Source: Ferruginibacter sp. (lineage in GTDB: Bacteria > Bacteroidota > Bacteroidia > Chitinophagales > Chitinophagaceae). Taken from it: a stretch of DNA of 64,000 bases. Made by a program: the position numbers and the translations under genes. This document shows positions 17,248 to 25,923 of this stretch, one piece after another. Position 1 is the stretch's first letter; each line of letters starts with the position of its first letter. The stretch is from positions 719,649 through 783,648 of the forward strand of contig JABFRP010000002.1 in the NCBI GenBank assembly GCA_013141115.1, in the 5' to 3' direction. Under the pieces are notes generated by a model. The model was not told where the DNA came from. It made no database searches and saw only the letters and a program-made list of their open reading frames with translations.

Positions 17248-19092
17248 TTACAACAATTTCTTTACTGCCTCCACCAATTCGCCTTTTGTAATAGGCACAC
17301 CCATAATTTTATTGTAGCCTTTTGCATCTACAAAGTATACATCACGGATAATTTTTATCAATTGGCCATTGTTAATTTCTGGTATTAAAACAGTGTCAAA
17401 ATTTTTAAGTACCTCTCCTAAATTTTTAGGGAAAGGGCGAATGTAACGCAGGTGAGCATGACTTACTGCAAGACCTTCATCCTGCAATTCTTTACAGGCA
17501 CTTTTTATAGAGCCGTAAGTACTGCCCCATCCAAGTACCAGTACTTTTCCTTTTGCCGGGCCGCTATCCAATGTTTGTTCAGGAATGTAATCAGCAATCA
17601 TATCAACTTTGGCCTGCCTGGTTTTTACCATGTGCTGGTGGTTATCACTATCATAACTGATATTACCGGTGCCGTCTTGTTTTTCTAATCCTCCCACCCT
17701 ATGCTCCAAACCTGCTGTGCCGGGTATTGCCCATGGCCTTGCCAGTTTTTCATCACGTTGATAGGGCATAAACTTGCCATCCACCATATTATCTGCCGAT
17801 GCAAAAGTTACTTTTATTTCCGGCAGATCATCGCTCTTAGGAAACTTCCAGGGCTCTGCGCCATTGGCAATATAACCATCGCTTAAAAACATTACCGGTG
17901 TCATATGCTGCACTGCAATTCTTACTGCTTCGTACACTGCACTAAAACAATCGCTGGGTGTACTTGCAGATATTACCGGCATTGGACATTCTCCATTTCT
18001 GCCATAATACGCCTGCATCAAATCGCTTTGTTCTGTTTTAGTAGGCAAACCGGTTGATGGGCCGCCACGCTGAATATTGATAATGAGCAAAGGAATCTCC
18101 AGCATTACTGCCAAACCCATCGCCTCAGCTTTTAGTGCAATACCAGGGCCACTGCTTGTAGTTAATCCTAAGCTGCCTCCATAACTAGCACCAATGGCCG
18201 AAGTAACCGCAGCAATTTCATCTTCTGCCTGAAAAGTTTTTACCCCAAAGTTTTTGTATTTACTTAATTCATGCAAAATATCGCTAGCCGGTGTTATAGG
18301 GTAACTGCCCAAAAATAAGGGCAGGTTACTTTTTTGTGATGCTGCAATTAACCCATACGCCACTGCCTGGTTACCCATAATGGAGCGGTAAGTACCCGGC
18401 TCCATCCTTGCTTTTTCTACTGTAAACCTTGTAGTAAAAGTTTCGGTGGTATCACCATAATTAAAACCAGCCTGCAATGCTTTTACATTACTTTCAAATA
18501 TCTCGGGCTTCTTTCCAAATTTTTCTTTAATAAAAGCAATGGTGTTTTCCATATCACGGTTGTACATCCAGTACAAAAAGCCCAGTACAAACATATTTTT
18601 TGCACGGTCTTTTTCTTTAACCCCCATGGTAATGTCTTTCAATGCCTCACGGGTCATTTTAGTAACATCCATTTTTATCACTTCGTAATTGCCCAGGCTA
18701 TTATCTTCCAAAGGATTTACACCTTCGGGATAATTGGCCAGGCGAAGATTTCTTGCATCAAAACCATCTACATTGGCAATAATTTTACCACCGGGTTTAA
18801 TGGCTTTTAAATTTGCTTTTAACGAAGCGGCATTCATGGCCACCAATACATCGCAGGCATCGCCTGGAGTAAATATCCTGTCACTGCTAAAACGCAATTG
18901 ATATCCGCTAACACCCGGTATTGTTCCTATCGGGGCTCGTATCTCAGCCGGAAAGTCGGGAAAAGTGGCAAGGTCAATACCCAGCATGGCTGTATTATTG
19001 GTAAACTGGTTGCCGGTTAATTGCATCCCATCACCGCTATCGCCTGCAAATTTTATTACTACATCCTTTAGAACTTCTTCGTTATAGCTCAT
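17248..19092 (-). CDS. korA: 2-oxoacid:ferredoxin oxidoreductase, fused gamma-alpha subunit (KorA-like)
   Basis: A 614-aa protein. The N-terminal ~190 residues are the gamma domain (VVIKFAGDSGDGMQLTGNQF), and the rest is the alpha pyrimidine-binding domain (GNQAVAYGLIAAS, SYPITPASDILHELS, FQAEDEIAAVTSAIGASYGG, TSSGPGIALKAEAMGLAVM). It is typical of the 2-oxoglutarate:ferredoxin oxidoreductase of Bacteroidota, which makes succinyl-CoA and reduced ferredoxin. The thiamine-diphosphate-binding beta subunit (korB) is normally next to it but is not in either neighbouring position. The substrate is inferred, and pyruvate or branched-chain oxoacids are alternatives. Confidence 0.88.
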   Translation of the reverse strand: MSYNEEVLKDVVIKFAGDSGDGMQLTGNQFTNNTAMLGIDLATFPDFPAEIRAPIGTIPGVSGYQLRFSSDRIFTPGDACDVLVAMNAASLKANLKAIKPGGKIIANVDGFDARNLRLANYPEGVNPLEDNSLGNYEVIKMDVTKMTREALKDITMGVKEKDRAKNMFVLGFLYWMYNRDMENTIAFIKEKFGKKPEIFESNVKALQAGFNYGDTTETFTTRFTVEKARMEPGTYRSIMGNQAVAYGLIAASQKSNLPLFLGSYPITPASDILHELSKYKNFGVKTFQAEDEIAAVTSAIGASYGGSLGLTTSSGPGIALKAEAMGLAVMLEIPLLIINIQRGGPSTGLPTKTEQSDLMQAYYGRNGECPMPVISASTPSDCFSAVYEAVRIAVQHMTPVMFLSDGYIANGAEPWKFPKSDDLPEIKVTFASADNMVDGKFMPYQRDEKLARPWAIPGTAGLEHRVGGLEKQDGTGNISYDSDNHQHMVKTRQAKVDMIADYIPEQTLDSGPAKGKVLVLGWGSTYGSIKSACKELQDEGLAVSHAHLRYIRPFPKNLGEVLKNFDTVLIPEINNGQLIKIIRDVYFVDAKGYNKIMGVPITKGELVEAVKKLL

Positions 19093-19195
19093 CGTTTTTT
19101 AATTGTGGAGGCGAAGTTACAATTTTACGCTTTTTAAAAGACTGATATTTATACATTTTTTCCGGCAAGGTTTCCACAATCTGAAATTATTAAAT

Positions 19196-19203
19196 TAGGT
19201 TTG
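19196..19203 (+). promoter_or_regulatory. Putative -7 element for the arginase-fold gene
   Basis: TAGGTTTG matches TAnnTTTG and lies 14 nt before ATG 19218. No clear -33 box. The divergent spacer also holds inverted octamers ATTGTGGA (19102-19109) and TCCACAAT (19173-19180). Confidence 0.35.
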
Positions 19204-19217
19204 CCCAAATTTTTTAG

Positions 19218-20345
19218 ATGTACGACCTGCATGATTTTTTAGAGCCCGTTTTAGTAAGTGCTTTAAATGGGGATAATGGCTATAACGACGGGCAGTTTGC
19301 CAAAAATATTGCTATATACGAAACCGAAATACCTGATATTACCCATGCTGATATAGTTTTGGTTGGGGTAACAGAGTCAAGAGGTGCAGGTGTTTTTGAC
19401 ACAATTGAATCTGCACCGGATGCCATACGTAAACAATTATACCAGCTTCACTTTTGGCATCCTGAAGTTAGCATTACAGATATTGGCAATATTAAAACAG
19501 GCGCTTCGCTCAACGACAGTTATGCAGCTGTAAAAACAGTATTGGCCTCATTGCTGCGGATGAATAAAACCGTGGTAATATTAGGCGGCTCACATGATAT
19601 TACGCTGGCACAATATTTTGCTTATGTAGAATTACAAAAAGTGGTGGAAGCCACCTGCATTGATGCCAATATTAATTTGCGTGGCGAAAGCCCCGAACGC
19701 AGCGAAAACTTTTTAATGGAAATGCTTACTGGCGAACCTAACCTGGTAAAGCATTATAACCATATTGGCTTTCAAAGTTATTTTGTACACCCTCGTATGC
19801 TGGAAACGATGGACAAACTTCGTTTTGATTGTTTTCGCCTGGGCATGGCCAAAGAAAATATGGAAGAGATGGAGCCTGTATTGCGTAATACCAATTTATT
19901 AAGCTTTGATATAAGCGCTATAAAATATGGCGATTCGCCGGCATCGCAACAAAGCCCCAATGGCTTTACCGGCGAAGAAGCCTGCATGCTTACCCGCTAT
20001 GCCGGCATGAGTACCCACCTGAGTAGTTTTGGTATTTATGGTTACCTGCCACAGCAGGATATTAATGACCTTACTGCCAAACAAATTGCACAAATGCTCT
20101 GGTATTTTATTGATGGTAAAAACAGGGCCAAGCAAGAAGCCGCCATTGAAGACAGAGGAAATTTTAATGAGTATCATTGTACTTTTACCGAAGTGGAAAC
20201 CGTTTTTTTACAAAGCAAAAAAACCGGCCGCTGGTGGATGCAATTGCCCAACAAAAAATTTATTGCCAGCAGTTATAAAGATTATACCATGGCCAGTCAT
20301 AATGATATCCCGGAAAGATGGTTGAGGGCGCAGGAGAGAGGGTAA
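19218..20345 (+). CDS. Arginase/formimidoylglutamase-fold protein with degenerate metal site
   Basis: A 375-aa protein of the ureohydrolase fold: LGGSHDITLAQY (~122-133) for the first metal-ligand motif, CIDANINLRGE (~147-157) at the DAHxD position, and LLSFDISAIKYGDSPAS (~227-243) at the SxDxD position. Only some ligands survive: the DAHxD His and second Asp are both Asn, and the second Asp of SxDxD is Ser. It is therefore unlikely to be a normal Mn-dependent amidinohydrolase and may be a structural or regulatory pseudoenzyme. Database labels would probably call it formimidoylglutamase. No histidine- or arginine-catabolic genes flank it. Confidence 0.75.
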   Translation: MYDLHDFLEPVLVSALNGDNGYNDGQFAKNIAIYETEIPDITHADIVLVGVTESRGAGVFDTIESAPDAIRKQLYQLHFWHPEVSITDIGNIKTGASLNDSYAAVKTVLASLLRMNKTVVILGGSHDITLAQYFAYVELQKVVEATCIDANINLRGESPERSENFLMEMLTGEPNLVKHYNHIGFQSYFVHPRMLETMDKLRFDCFRLGMAKENMEEMEPVLRNTNLLSFDISAIKYGDSPASQQSPNGFTGEEACMLTRYAGMSTHLSSFGIYGYLPQQDINDLTAKQIAQMLWYFIDGKNRAKQEAAIEDRGNFNEYHCTFTEVETVFLQSKKTGRWWMQLPNKKFIASSYKDYTMASHNDIPERWLRAQERG

Positions 20346-20384
20346 TTGGTTTGGGGATTAGTATATAAGGTTTATAAAGTAATT

Positions 20385-20417
20385 AGTTTAGAGGTTTAGG
20401 GTTTAGAGGTTTAGTTT
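20385..20417 (+). repeat. Tandem GTTTAG(A)G repeats between convergent genes
   Basis: GTTTAGAG, GTTTAGG, GTTTAGAG, GTTTAG follow each other. It is the same core as the cluster at 7768-7829, so this is a dispersed intergenic repeat rather than a gene-specific element. Confidence 0.7.
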
Positions 20418-20443
20418 GTAAAATGTTTTTTTGCCTTCAATCA

Positions 20444-21439
20444 TTAAAGCAATTTTTTTGCATTTTCAATTTGCTCATCACTGCCCATTACAATTATTCT
20501 TTGTCCGCTGCTTATATTATAAGATGATGGTGGGTTAATGGTATAGTGATTGGTTTCGTCTTTTATACCAAGAATAGTACAATTGGTTTTTTTCCAGAGA
20601 TCGAGTTCGCTTAACGAAATATTTTTATACGCTTTTAATTCCGCCACCCTAAACTCCGTATTATTTTTTGTACTTAGTATTGATAGCAGTTCCACCACAT
20701 CGGGCAGCATTACCAAAGTGGCCATGTGGGCACCACCAATTTTATCGGGCATTATTACATTGTTAGCACCGGCAATTTTTAATTTTTTTATAGATGAATC
20801 CTGCGAAGCACGGGTGATGATAGTGATGTTTGGATTGAGCTGTTTGGCAGTAAGCACCACAAATAAATTATCTGCATCCACAGGTAATGTAATGATGATT
20901 GCCCGGGCGTTATGTACACCGGCTTCCACCAATGCTTCATCTTTAGTAGCATCGCCTTTCATAAAATAAGGCACTTCAAAACTAAGATCATTGTCCAGGT
21001 CATTTTTTTCTTCCAGCACTACAAACGGAATTTTATTATCGTGTAACACCTGTGCACTTTCTTTTCCATTGCGGCCAAAGCCACAAATGATAACATGGTC
21101 TTTTAATTTTTGAATACTGTTTTCCATCTTGATCATTTTATATCTTTTAATAAACTCCAGATCGAAAAAAAAGCGGGAAAGCTGGGTAATAAAATAAGTA
21201 AAGAGGCCCAGATTGAGCATTATCAGAAAGATGGTAAAAATTCTTCCGGCATCGCTCAGTGGCCTTACTTCGCTAAAGCCCACCGATGCAATGGTGATAA
21301 CTGTCATATACAAAGCCTCTAAAAAATTAAAGCCCTCTATAAGTATATAGCCCAATGTACCCAATAAAGTTACCCCGCCCATTAAAAGAATTGGGGTAAA
21401 AATGCCTTTTAAAAGATTAATACGTTTTACTAAATACAT
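20444..21439 (-). CDS. K+ channel with RCK (TrkA-N/TrkA-C) domains
   Basis: A 331-aa ion-channel subunit. Two membrane helices (~10-32 and ~65-88) flank a pore loop whose filter reads TIASVGFSE in place of the canonical TVGYGD. It still has the TxxxVGF pattern seen in many bacterial K+ channels of this class. A cytoplasmic RCK-N Rossmann domain follows (VIICGFGRNG), then an RCK-C domain ending at the C-terminus. The RCK domains gate by binding nucleotide or Ca2+. It faces the dacB-like gene divergently and converges on the arginase-fold gene. Ion selectivity is inferred. Confidence 0.85.
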   Translation of the reverse strand: MYLVKRINLLKGIFTPILLMGGVTLLGTLGYILIEGFNFLEALYMTVITIASVGFSEVRPLSDAGRIFTIFLIMLNLGLFTYFITQLSRFFFDLEFIKRYKMIKMENSIQKLKDHVIICGFGRNGKESAQVLHDNKIPFVVLEEKNDLDNDLSFEVPYFMKGDATKDEALVEAGVHNARAIIITLPVDADNLFVVLTAKQLNPNITIITRASQDSSIKKLKIAGANNVIMPDKIGGAHMATLVMLPDVVELLSILSTKNNTEFRVAELKAYKNISLSELDLWKKTNCTILGIKDETNHYTINPPSSYNISSGQRIIVMGSDEQIENAKKLL

Positions 21440-21549
21440 AATTACAATTACCGAAAAGTATAACTTTAATGGCAGATAAAAAAAGACATTGGTCAGCTTA
21501 ATTACTGAAATACGTTAATTTGCTTAAGGCTAACCGAAATGCCATTGTT

Positions 21550-22860
21550 ATGAAGCTAATTTATTTATGTGCAGGGTTATTATTACTGAATGTTTTGGAC
21601 TCCTGTTCGGTATCTAAACAAATAAGCAAACAGGCTGATAGTGCTTTATTAAAAGATAGTGCCATCAGTACCGGACATATCGGCATCAGCATTTACGAGC
21701 CTGCAACCAATAAATATTGGTACAATTACAACGCTACGCATTATTTTATACCCGCCAGTAATACCAAATTATTTACATTGTATGCTGGCATGAAATATTT
21801 GGGGGATAGTTTGGTGGGGATGAGAGTGTTTGATAATGACGGTAACCTTTATCTCTTTCCTACCGGGGATCCTACTTTACTCCATAAGGATTATACATAT
21901 CAACCCGTATTTAATTATTTAAAAAAAAGCAAAGCTTCCAATATCACTATTGTTGATAGTGTATGGAGAGATCAACCCTTAGGTTCAGGCTGGTCGTGGA
22001 ATGATTACAACGATGATTATATGGCTGAACGATCATCAATGCCCATCTTTGGAAACTTATTAGAACTAAGCGGAAGGCCATCTAGTTTATATAGTATCCC
22101 ATCATTTAAATTTCCTTATCAATATTCAGGTATTGTTGAATTATCGAGCGTAGTGAGAGATCTTGGAATTAATAAATTTACCCTTGAATTTAATGGTGAA
22201 AATAAAAAAATATTTTCCATTCCTTTTGCAACCTTAAACGGAGAGACAAATAAAAAAGTGCTTTCTGATACATTGCATCAAAGAATTAATCCCCAGGATG
22301 ATTTTGTGCCAGTAGTTGCAGGAGACCCAAGAGTAATTACTATCCACTCCCAACCCTCCGATGCCCTCTTTAAACCCATGATGCACCGCAGCGATAATTT
22401 TTTTGCAGAGCAAACTTTATTAATGGCCAGCAATGAGCATTTGGGTTATATGAATGATGACGCAATTATTAATACCATTCTTAAAAAAGATTTAAGAGAT
22501 ATTCCACAACGTCCCAAATGGGTGGATGGCAGCGGGCTGAGCCGTTATAATTTAGCCACGCCACAAAGTTTGGTGTACTTATTACATAAAATGAAAATCG
22601 AATTTGGGTTAGAAAGAATAAAAGTTATTTTACCCACCGGCGGCGAAGGCACCCTATCTTCTTATTACAAAAAAGATGCAGGCTTTATTTATGCCAAAAC
22701 AGGTACATTAAGTAATAACTGTGCCTTAAGCGGTTACTTAATTACCGGTAAAGGCAAGCTATTGATCTTTTCTGTTTTAGCTAATAACTATATTACCGGT
22801 GCCACTCCCATACGCAGGGCTGTAGAGCAATTTTTACAGGGTATTCGTGAAAAATATTGA
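21550..22860 (+). CDS. dacB: D-alanyl-D-alanine carboxypeptidase/endopeptidase (PBP4/DacB, S13)
   Basis: A 436-aa penicillin-binding protein that trims peptidoglycan cross-links. The lipoprotein signal KLIYLCAGLLLLNVLDSC ends in a lipobox Cys. Catalytic motifs are SxxK in PASNTKLFT, SxN in HRSDNFFAEQ and KTG in YAKTGTLSN. ATG 21550 is preferred over an in-frame TTG at 21520, since it starts the signal peptide. It is located at the outer face of a membrane. Monocistronic. Confidence 0.9.
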   Translation: MKLIYLCAGLLLLNVLDSCSVSKQISKQADSALLKDSAISTGHIGISIYEPATNKYWYNYNATHYFIPASNTKLFTLYAGMKYLGDSLVGMRVFDNDGNLYLFPTGDPTLLHKDYTYQPVFNYLKKSKASNITIVDSVWRDQPLGSGWSWNDYNDDYMAERSSMPIFGNLLELSGRPSSLYSIPSFKFPYQYSGIVELSSVVRDLGINKFTLEFNGENKKIFSIPFATLNGETNKKVLSDTLHQRINPQDDFVPVVAGDPRVITIHSQPSDALFKPMMHRSDNFFAEQTLLMASNEHLGYMNDDAIINTILKKDLRDIPQRPKWVDGSGLSRYNLATPQSLVYLLHKMKIEFGLERIKVILPTGGEGTLSSYYKKDAGFIYAKTGTLSNNCALSGYLITGKGKLLIFSVLANNYITGATPIRRAVEQFLQGIREKY

Positions 22861-22953
22861 TTTTTTATTTTTTTCAGGCAACACAAGCAAAGGTTGGTGT
22901 ATCTAACTTATACAAACGAAAAACCAATTTAACCTTTAACCAAATTGTTTGTT

Positions 22954-24888
22954 ATGAAAAAATTTATTACACTATTGCTGCTTGTACTCACAGCATTTAG
23001 TTTTACAGCCAAAGCCCAGCCCGGCACTGTTTGCAATGCCGATTTTAGTTTTCAATTTGTAACCGGTACAACAGTAAAATTTACCCCCGTTGTTATTGGA
23101 GATTCTATTAATACTTTTCACCACTGGAGTTTTGGTGATGGCAATGCGGCAAGCATTCCTTTACCTACACATATTTATACCGCCAACGGTACTTACAGTG
23201 TAATGCACATCATTTACAAAGTAAACCCCAATGGTGTTTTTGTATGTGCCGATTCTGTAGTTAAAACAATCGTTATTCAGCAAGCTGCCTGTAATTTACA
23301 AGCTTACTTTACCTGGCAACGTGATTCTCTCGACTGGAATAAAATTCTTTTTCAAAATCAATCATTACCCTACGATGCCACCGATTCTATCAGATGGAAT
23401 TTTGGTGATGGTACACCAGCAATTACAGGTTTAGTGGGCAGCCTTTCAGCCCCAACGCATGTATATGCTAATGCAGGCACTTACAATGTTTGCATACGTG
23501 TAAAGAAAAATAATAACACCAGCACTACACCCTGCGTAAGCGAAATTTGTAAAACAGTTGTGGTTGCTCAGCCTTGTAACCTGGTGGCTAATTTCAGCTG
23601 GACCAGTACAACCGCCAATCCTTTAGTTATTGCTTTTCAAAACTTAAGCGTTCCATTATCTTCAACAGACTCTATCAGGTGGACCTTTGGTGATGGTACT
23701 TCTTCTTTAGATGTAACCCCAACACATACTTACCTGCAACCCGGTACTTATACTGTTTGCCTGAGGGTAAAAAAGAATGGCAATGCAACTGGCACCACGC
23801 CATGTGTAAGAGAAATTTGTAAAACCATTGTAATACAATCGCCTTGCAACATACTTCCCAATTTTAGTATGCACCGGGATTCAGTTAATCCACGCAAAAT
23901 ATACTTTACCAACTTAACCATTACCAGTACTGCCAATGCCATAGTAAAATGGAGTTTTGGAGATGGCACTTATGCCAGTACATGGAATGCAGTACATGAA
24001 TATGCACAACCAGGCACTTATATAGTTTGTTTAACTGTACAAATTACCCCTAATTGTGTAAAGCAAACCTGCGACACTATTGTTATCCCTAACCCGGCAC
24101 CTAATTGTAAAGACCTCTCGAAATTTAAGTTTGAAAAATTTGCTGGCGATAATCAGAAGTATAAATTTATACCTGATTATATCAGCAACGATATTACTTA
24201 CACCTGGACCTTTGGTGATGGTACCGGCAGCCACGACGTTATTGCCACTCACCGCTATACACAACCCGGCTTATACATAGCCTGCCTAACAGCATGGCGT
24301 GGCCCAAATTGCGCCAGTACCACCTGTAAAGAAATAAGGGTATTGCCACAGATTAACTGCGATAGCATTAATGTACTGTACAATTATCAAAGAGATCCGC
24401 TGGTACCTAATAAAATTTATTTTTATGCCAATGCCAACTGGCCAATACTGGATCAAACCTGGACGATAAGTAAATTATCTCCGGCAACTACCCCAGCGGT
24501 AATATTGCATCAAAATAATCCGGTGTATGTTTTTCATGATACCGGTTATTACAGGGTTTGTTTAAAAGCTATTACATTAGGCGGTTGTGTAAAAGAATTT
24601 TGCAAAGTTATCCGTATAGAAAACGTGGTGAGTAATGTTTGTGAATTACAGGCTTTTCCTAACCCCACCAGCAGTATCATAAATGTAAATGTATTTTTAG
24701 CCCAATCATCAATGATTGATACTTACATTTATAACACTTTAAATGTATTGGTAAGAGAGAAACACCAGCAAGGTGTTGCAGGCAATAATTTAGTGTCGGT
24801 AAATGTAAATGATCTTGTACCGGGATTGTACACCATCAAAGTGAAGTATGGTGGCAAGATATGTTATGCAAGGTTTAATAAATTGTAG
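22954..24888 (+). CDS. Multi-PKD surface protein with T9SS type A sorting domain
   Basis: A 644-aa exported protein with a signal peptide ending SFTAKAQ. It has five PKD domains with the FGDG motif (WSFGDGNA, WNFGDGTP, WTFGDGTS, WSFGDGTY, WTFGDGTG) and a degenerate sixth with WTISKLSP. Each unit ends in a Cys pair region such as PCVREICKTIVI, so adjacent units can form conserved disulphides. The C-terminal CELQAFPNPTSSIINVNVF ... GLYTIKVKYGG is a type A T9SS sorting signal. It is expected on the surface or secreted; the binding partner is unknown. ATG 22954 is preferred over TTG 22945. Confidence 0.88.
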   Translation: MKKFITLLLLVLTAFSFTAKAQPGTVCNADFSFQFVTGTTVKFTPVVIGDSINTFHHWSFGDGNAASIPLPTHIYTANGTYSVMHIIYKVNPNGVFVCADSVVKTIVIQQAACNLQAYFTWQRDSLDWNKILFQNQSLPYDATDSIRWNFGDGTPAITGLVGSLSAPTHVYANAGTYNVCIRVKKNNNTSTTPCVSEICKTVVVAQPCNLVANFSWTSTTANPLVIAFQNLSVPLSSTDSIRWTFGDGTSSLDVTPTHTYLQPGTYTVCLRVKKNGNATGTTPCVREICKTIVIQSPCNILPNFSMHRDSVNPRKIYFTNLTITSTANAIVKWSFGDGTYASTWNAVHEYAQPGTYIVCLTVQITPNCVKQTCDTIVIPNPAPNCKDLSKFKFEKFAGDNQKYKFIPDYISNDITYTWTFGDGTGSHDVIATHRYTQPGLYIACLTAWRGPNCASTTCKEIRVLPQINCDSINVLYNYQRDPLVPNKIYFYANANWPILDQTWTISKLSPATTPAVILHQNNPVYVFHDTGYYRVCLKAITLGGCVKEFCKVIRIENVVSNVCELQAFPNPTSSIINVNVFLAQSSMIDTYIYNTLNVLVREKHQQGVAGNNLVSVNVNDLVPGLYTIKVKYGGKICYARFNKL

Positions 24889-24910
24889 CTTCTGGTTTCA
24901 TAGATAATAG

Positions 24911-24947
24911 AAAAAATCCTGCAGCTTAATTGTTGCAGGATTTTTTT
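24911..24947 (+). terminator. Rho-independent terminator after PKD protein
   Basis: AAAAAATCCTGCA (24911-24923) / TGCAGGATTTTTT (24934-24946) with T-tract, 22 nt past the stop codon. Confidence 0.9.
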
Positions 24948-25076
24948 GTTTACTTGCCGGCTAAAAACCGGATCACCATAAATTAATTAAAAAATACAGG
25001 CAGTTTTTAAACAATCACAGGTTTTATTACAGTAGTTAAAAATTTATAAATATATTTACGAAAATTTAGATTCTTG

Positions 25077-25922
25077 ATGACAGGAATTGCCTTATTACTT
25101 TCTTTATCAGCAACTGTATTTAGAATAAAAGATACGGGCAACATTTTCCGCCCGGTAAACCCAAGCCTTTTTACAGCCTCAGAAACAACTATTCTGCATA
25201 AGTTAGGTGATAAAACTATTTCACTTAAAGTAGTACAATATGGCCAATCTGTTAGCACCTGCTGCATTAATTTACACGATGATGAAGCCACTGCAGTACA
25301 AGCGGCACGTGCGGTTTTAGAACAAACAGGCGGCTTATTAATAAAGATAGAGAACAAAGCACAACGCATCATTAGTTTTTCATTTAAAGGGGTGGTATAT
25401 TCATTTGACCCTAACAGAATATTTTCCCGTGCCGGCATTAATGTTACCCTGCAGGCAAAAGGCAAAAAAAATCCGTTAGCCATAATTGAGGTGGAAAAAT
25501 TTGCGGCACGCCTGTTACAATTGATACCAGACAGCGCTTCCTGTATAGTTGCACTGCACAATAATACCGATGGCGATTTTTCTGTTAAGACTTATAAAAG
25601 TGGGGGCAAGAGACAAAGTGATGCAAGGGAAGTATATGAAGACAATTGGCAGGATGCAGATGACATTACATTAACCACCGATGAAACATTGTTTACTAAA
25701 ATGAGTGCATTGGGTTACAACAGCATTTTGCAGGATAATGAAAAAGTGAATAAAGATGGATCGCTAAGTGTGTATTATGGCGAGCAAAAAAAGCGCTATA
25801 TCAATATTGAAACACAGCATGGCAAAACAGCGCAGTACAAAGAAATGCTGAGCAAACTATTATTTTTTTTAGAAGAAGAGAAAAAATTTTTGGTCAGCAA
25901 TGCTGATATAGTTACTGAATAA
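25077..25922 (+). CDS. Conserved hypothetical protein, possible M14-like zinc peptidase/amidase fold
   Basis: A 281-aa protein with a hydrophobic N-terminus (TGIALLLSLSATVF) that may be a signal or anchor. No confident family. Three strings look like a zinc-carboxypeptidase (M14/AstE) site: CINLHDDEATAVQAAR (HxxE), IVALHNNTDGDFSV (second His) and RYINIETQHGK (possible catalytic Glu), in that order. FDPNRIFSRAGI and DGSLSVYYGE also look conserved. It is convergent with mutL, 1 nt between stop codons. The enzymatic assignment is inference; it could also be an inactive relative. Confidence 0.55.
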   Translation: MTGIALLLSLSATVFRIKDTGNIFRPVNPSLFTASETTILHKLGDKTISLKVVQYGQSVSTCCINLHDDEATAVQAARAVLEQTGGLLIKIENKAQRIISFSFKGVVYSFDPNRIFSRAGINVTLQAKGKKNPLAIIEVEKFAARLLQLIPDSASCIVALHNNTDGDFSVKTYKSGGKRQSDAREVYEDNWQDADDITLTTDETLFTKMSALGYNSILQDNEKVNKDGSLSVYYGEQKKRYINIETQHGKTAQYKEMLSKLLFFLEEEKKFLVSNADIVTE

Positions 25923-25923
25923 A

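Noticed and set aside
25007..25561. 184-codon antisense frame over the M14-like gene
   Set aside because: The + strand protein has ordered conserved motifs; the antisense frame has none.
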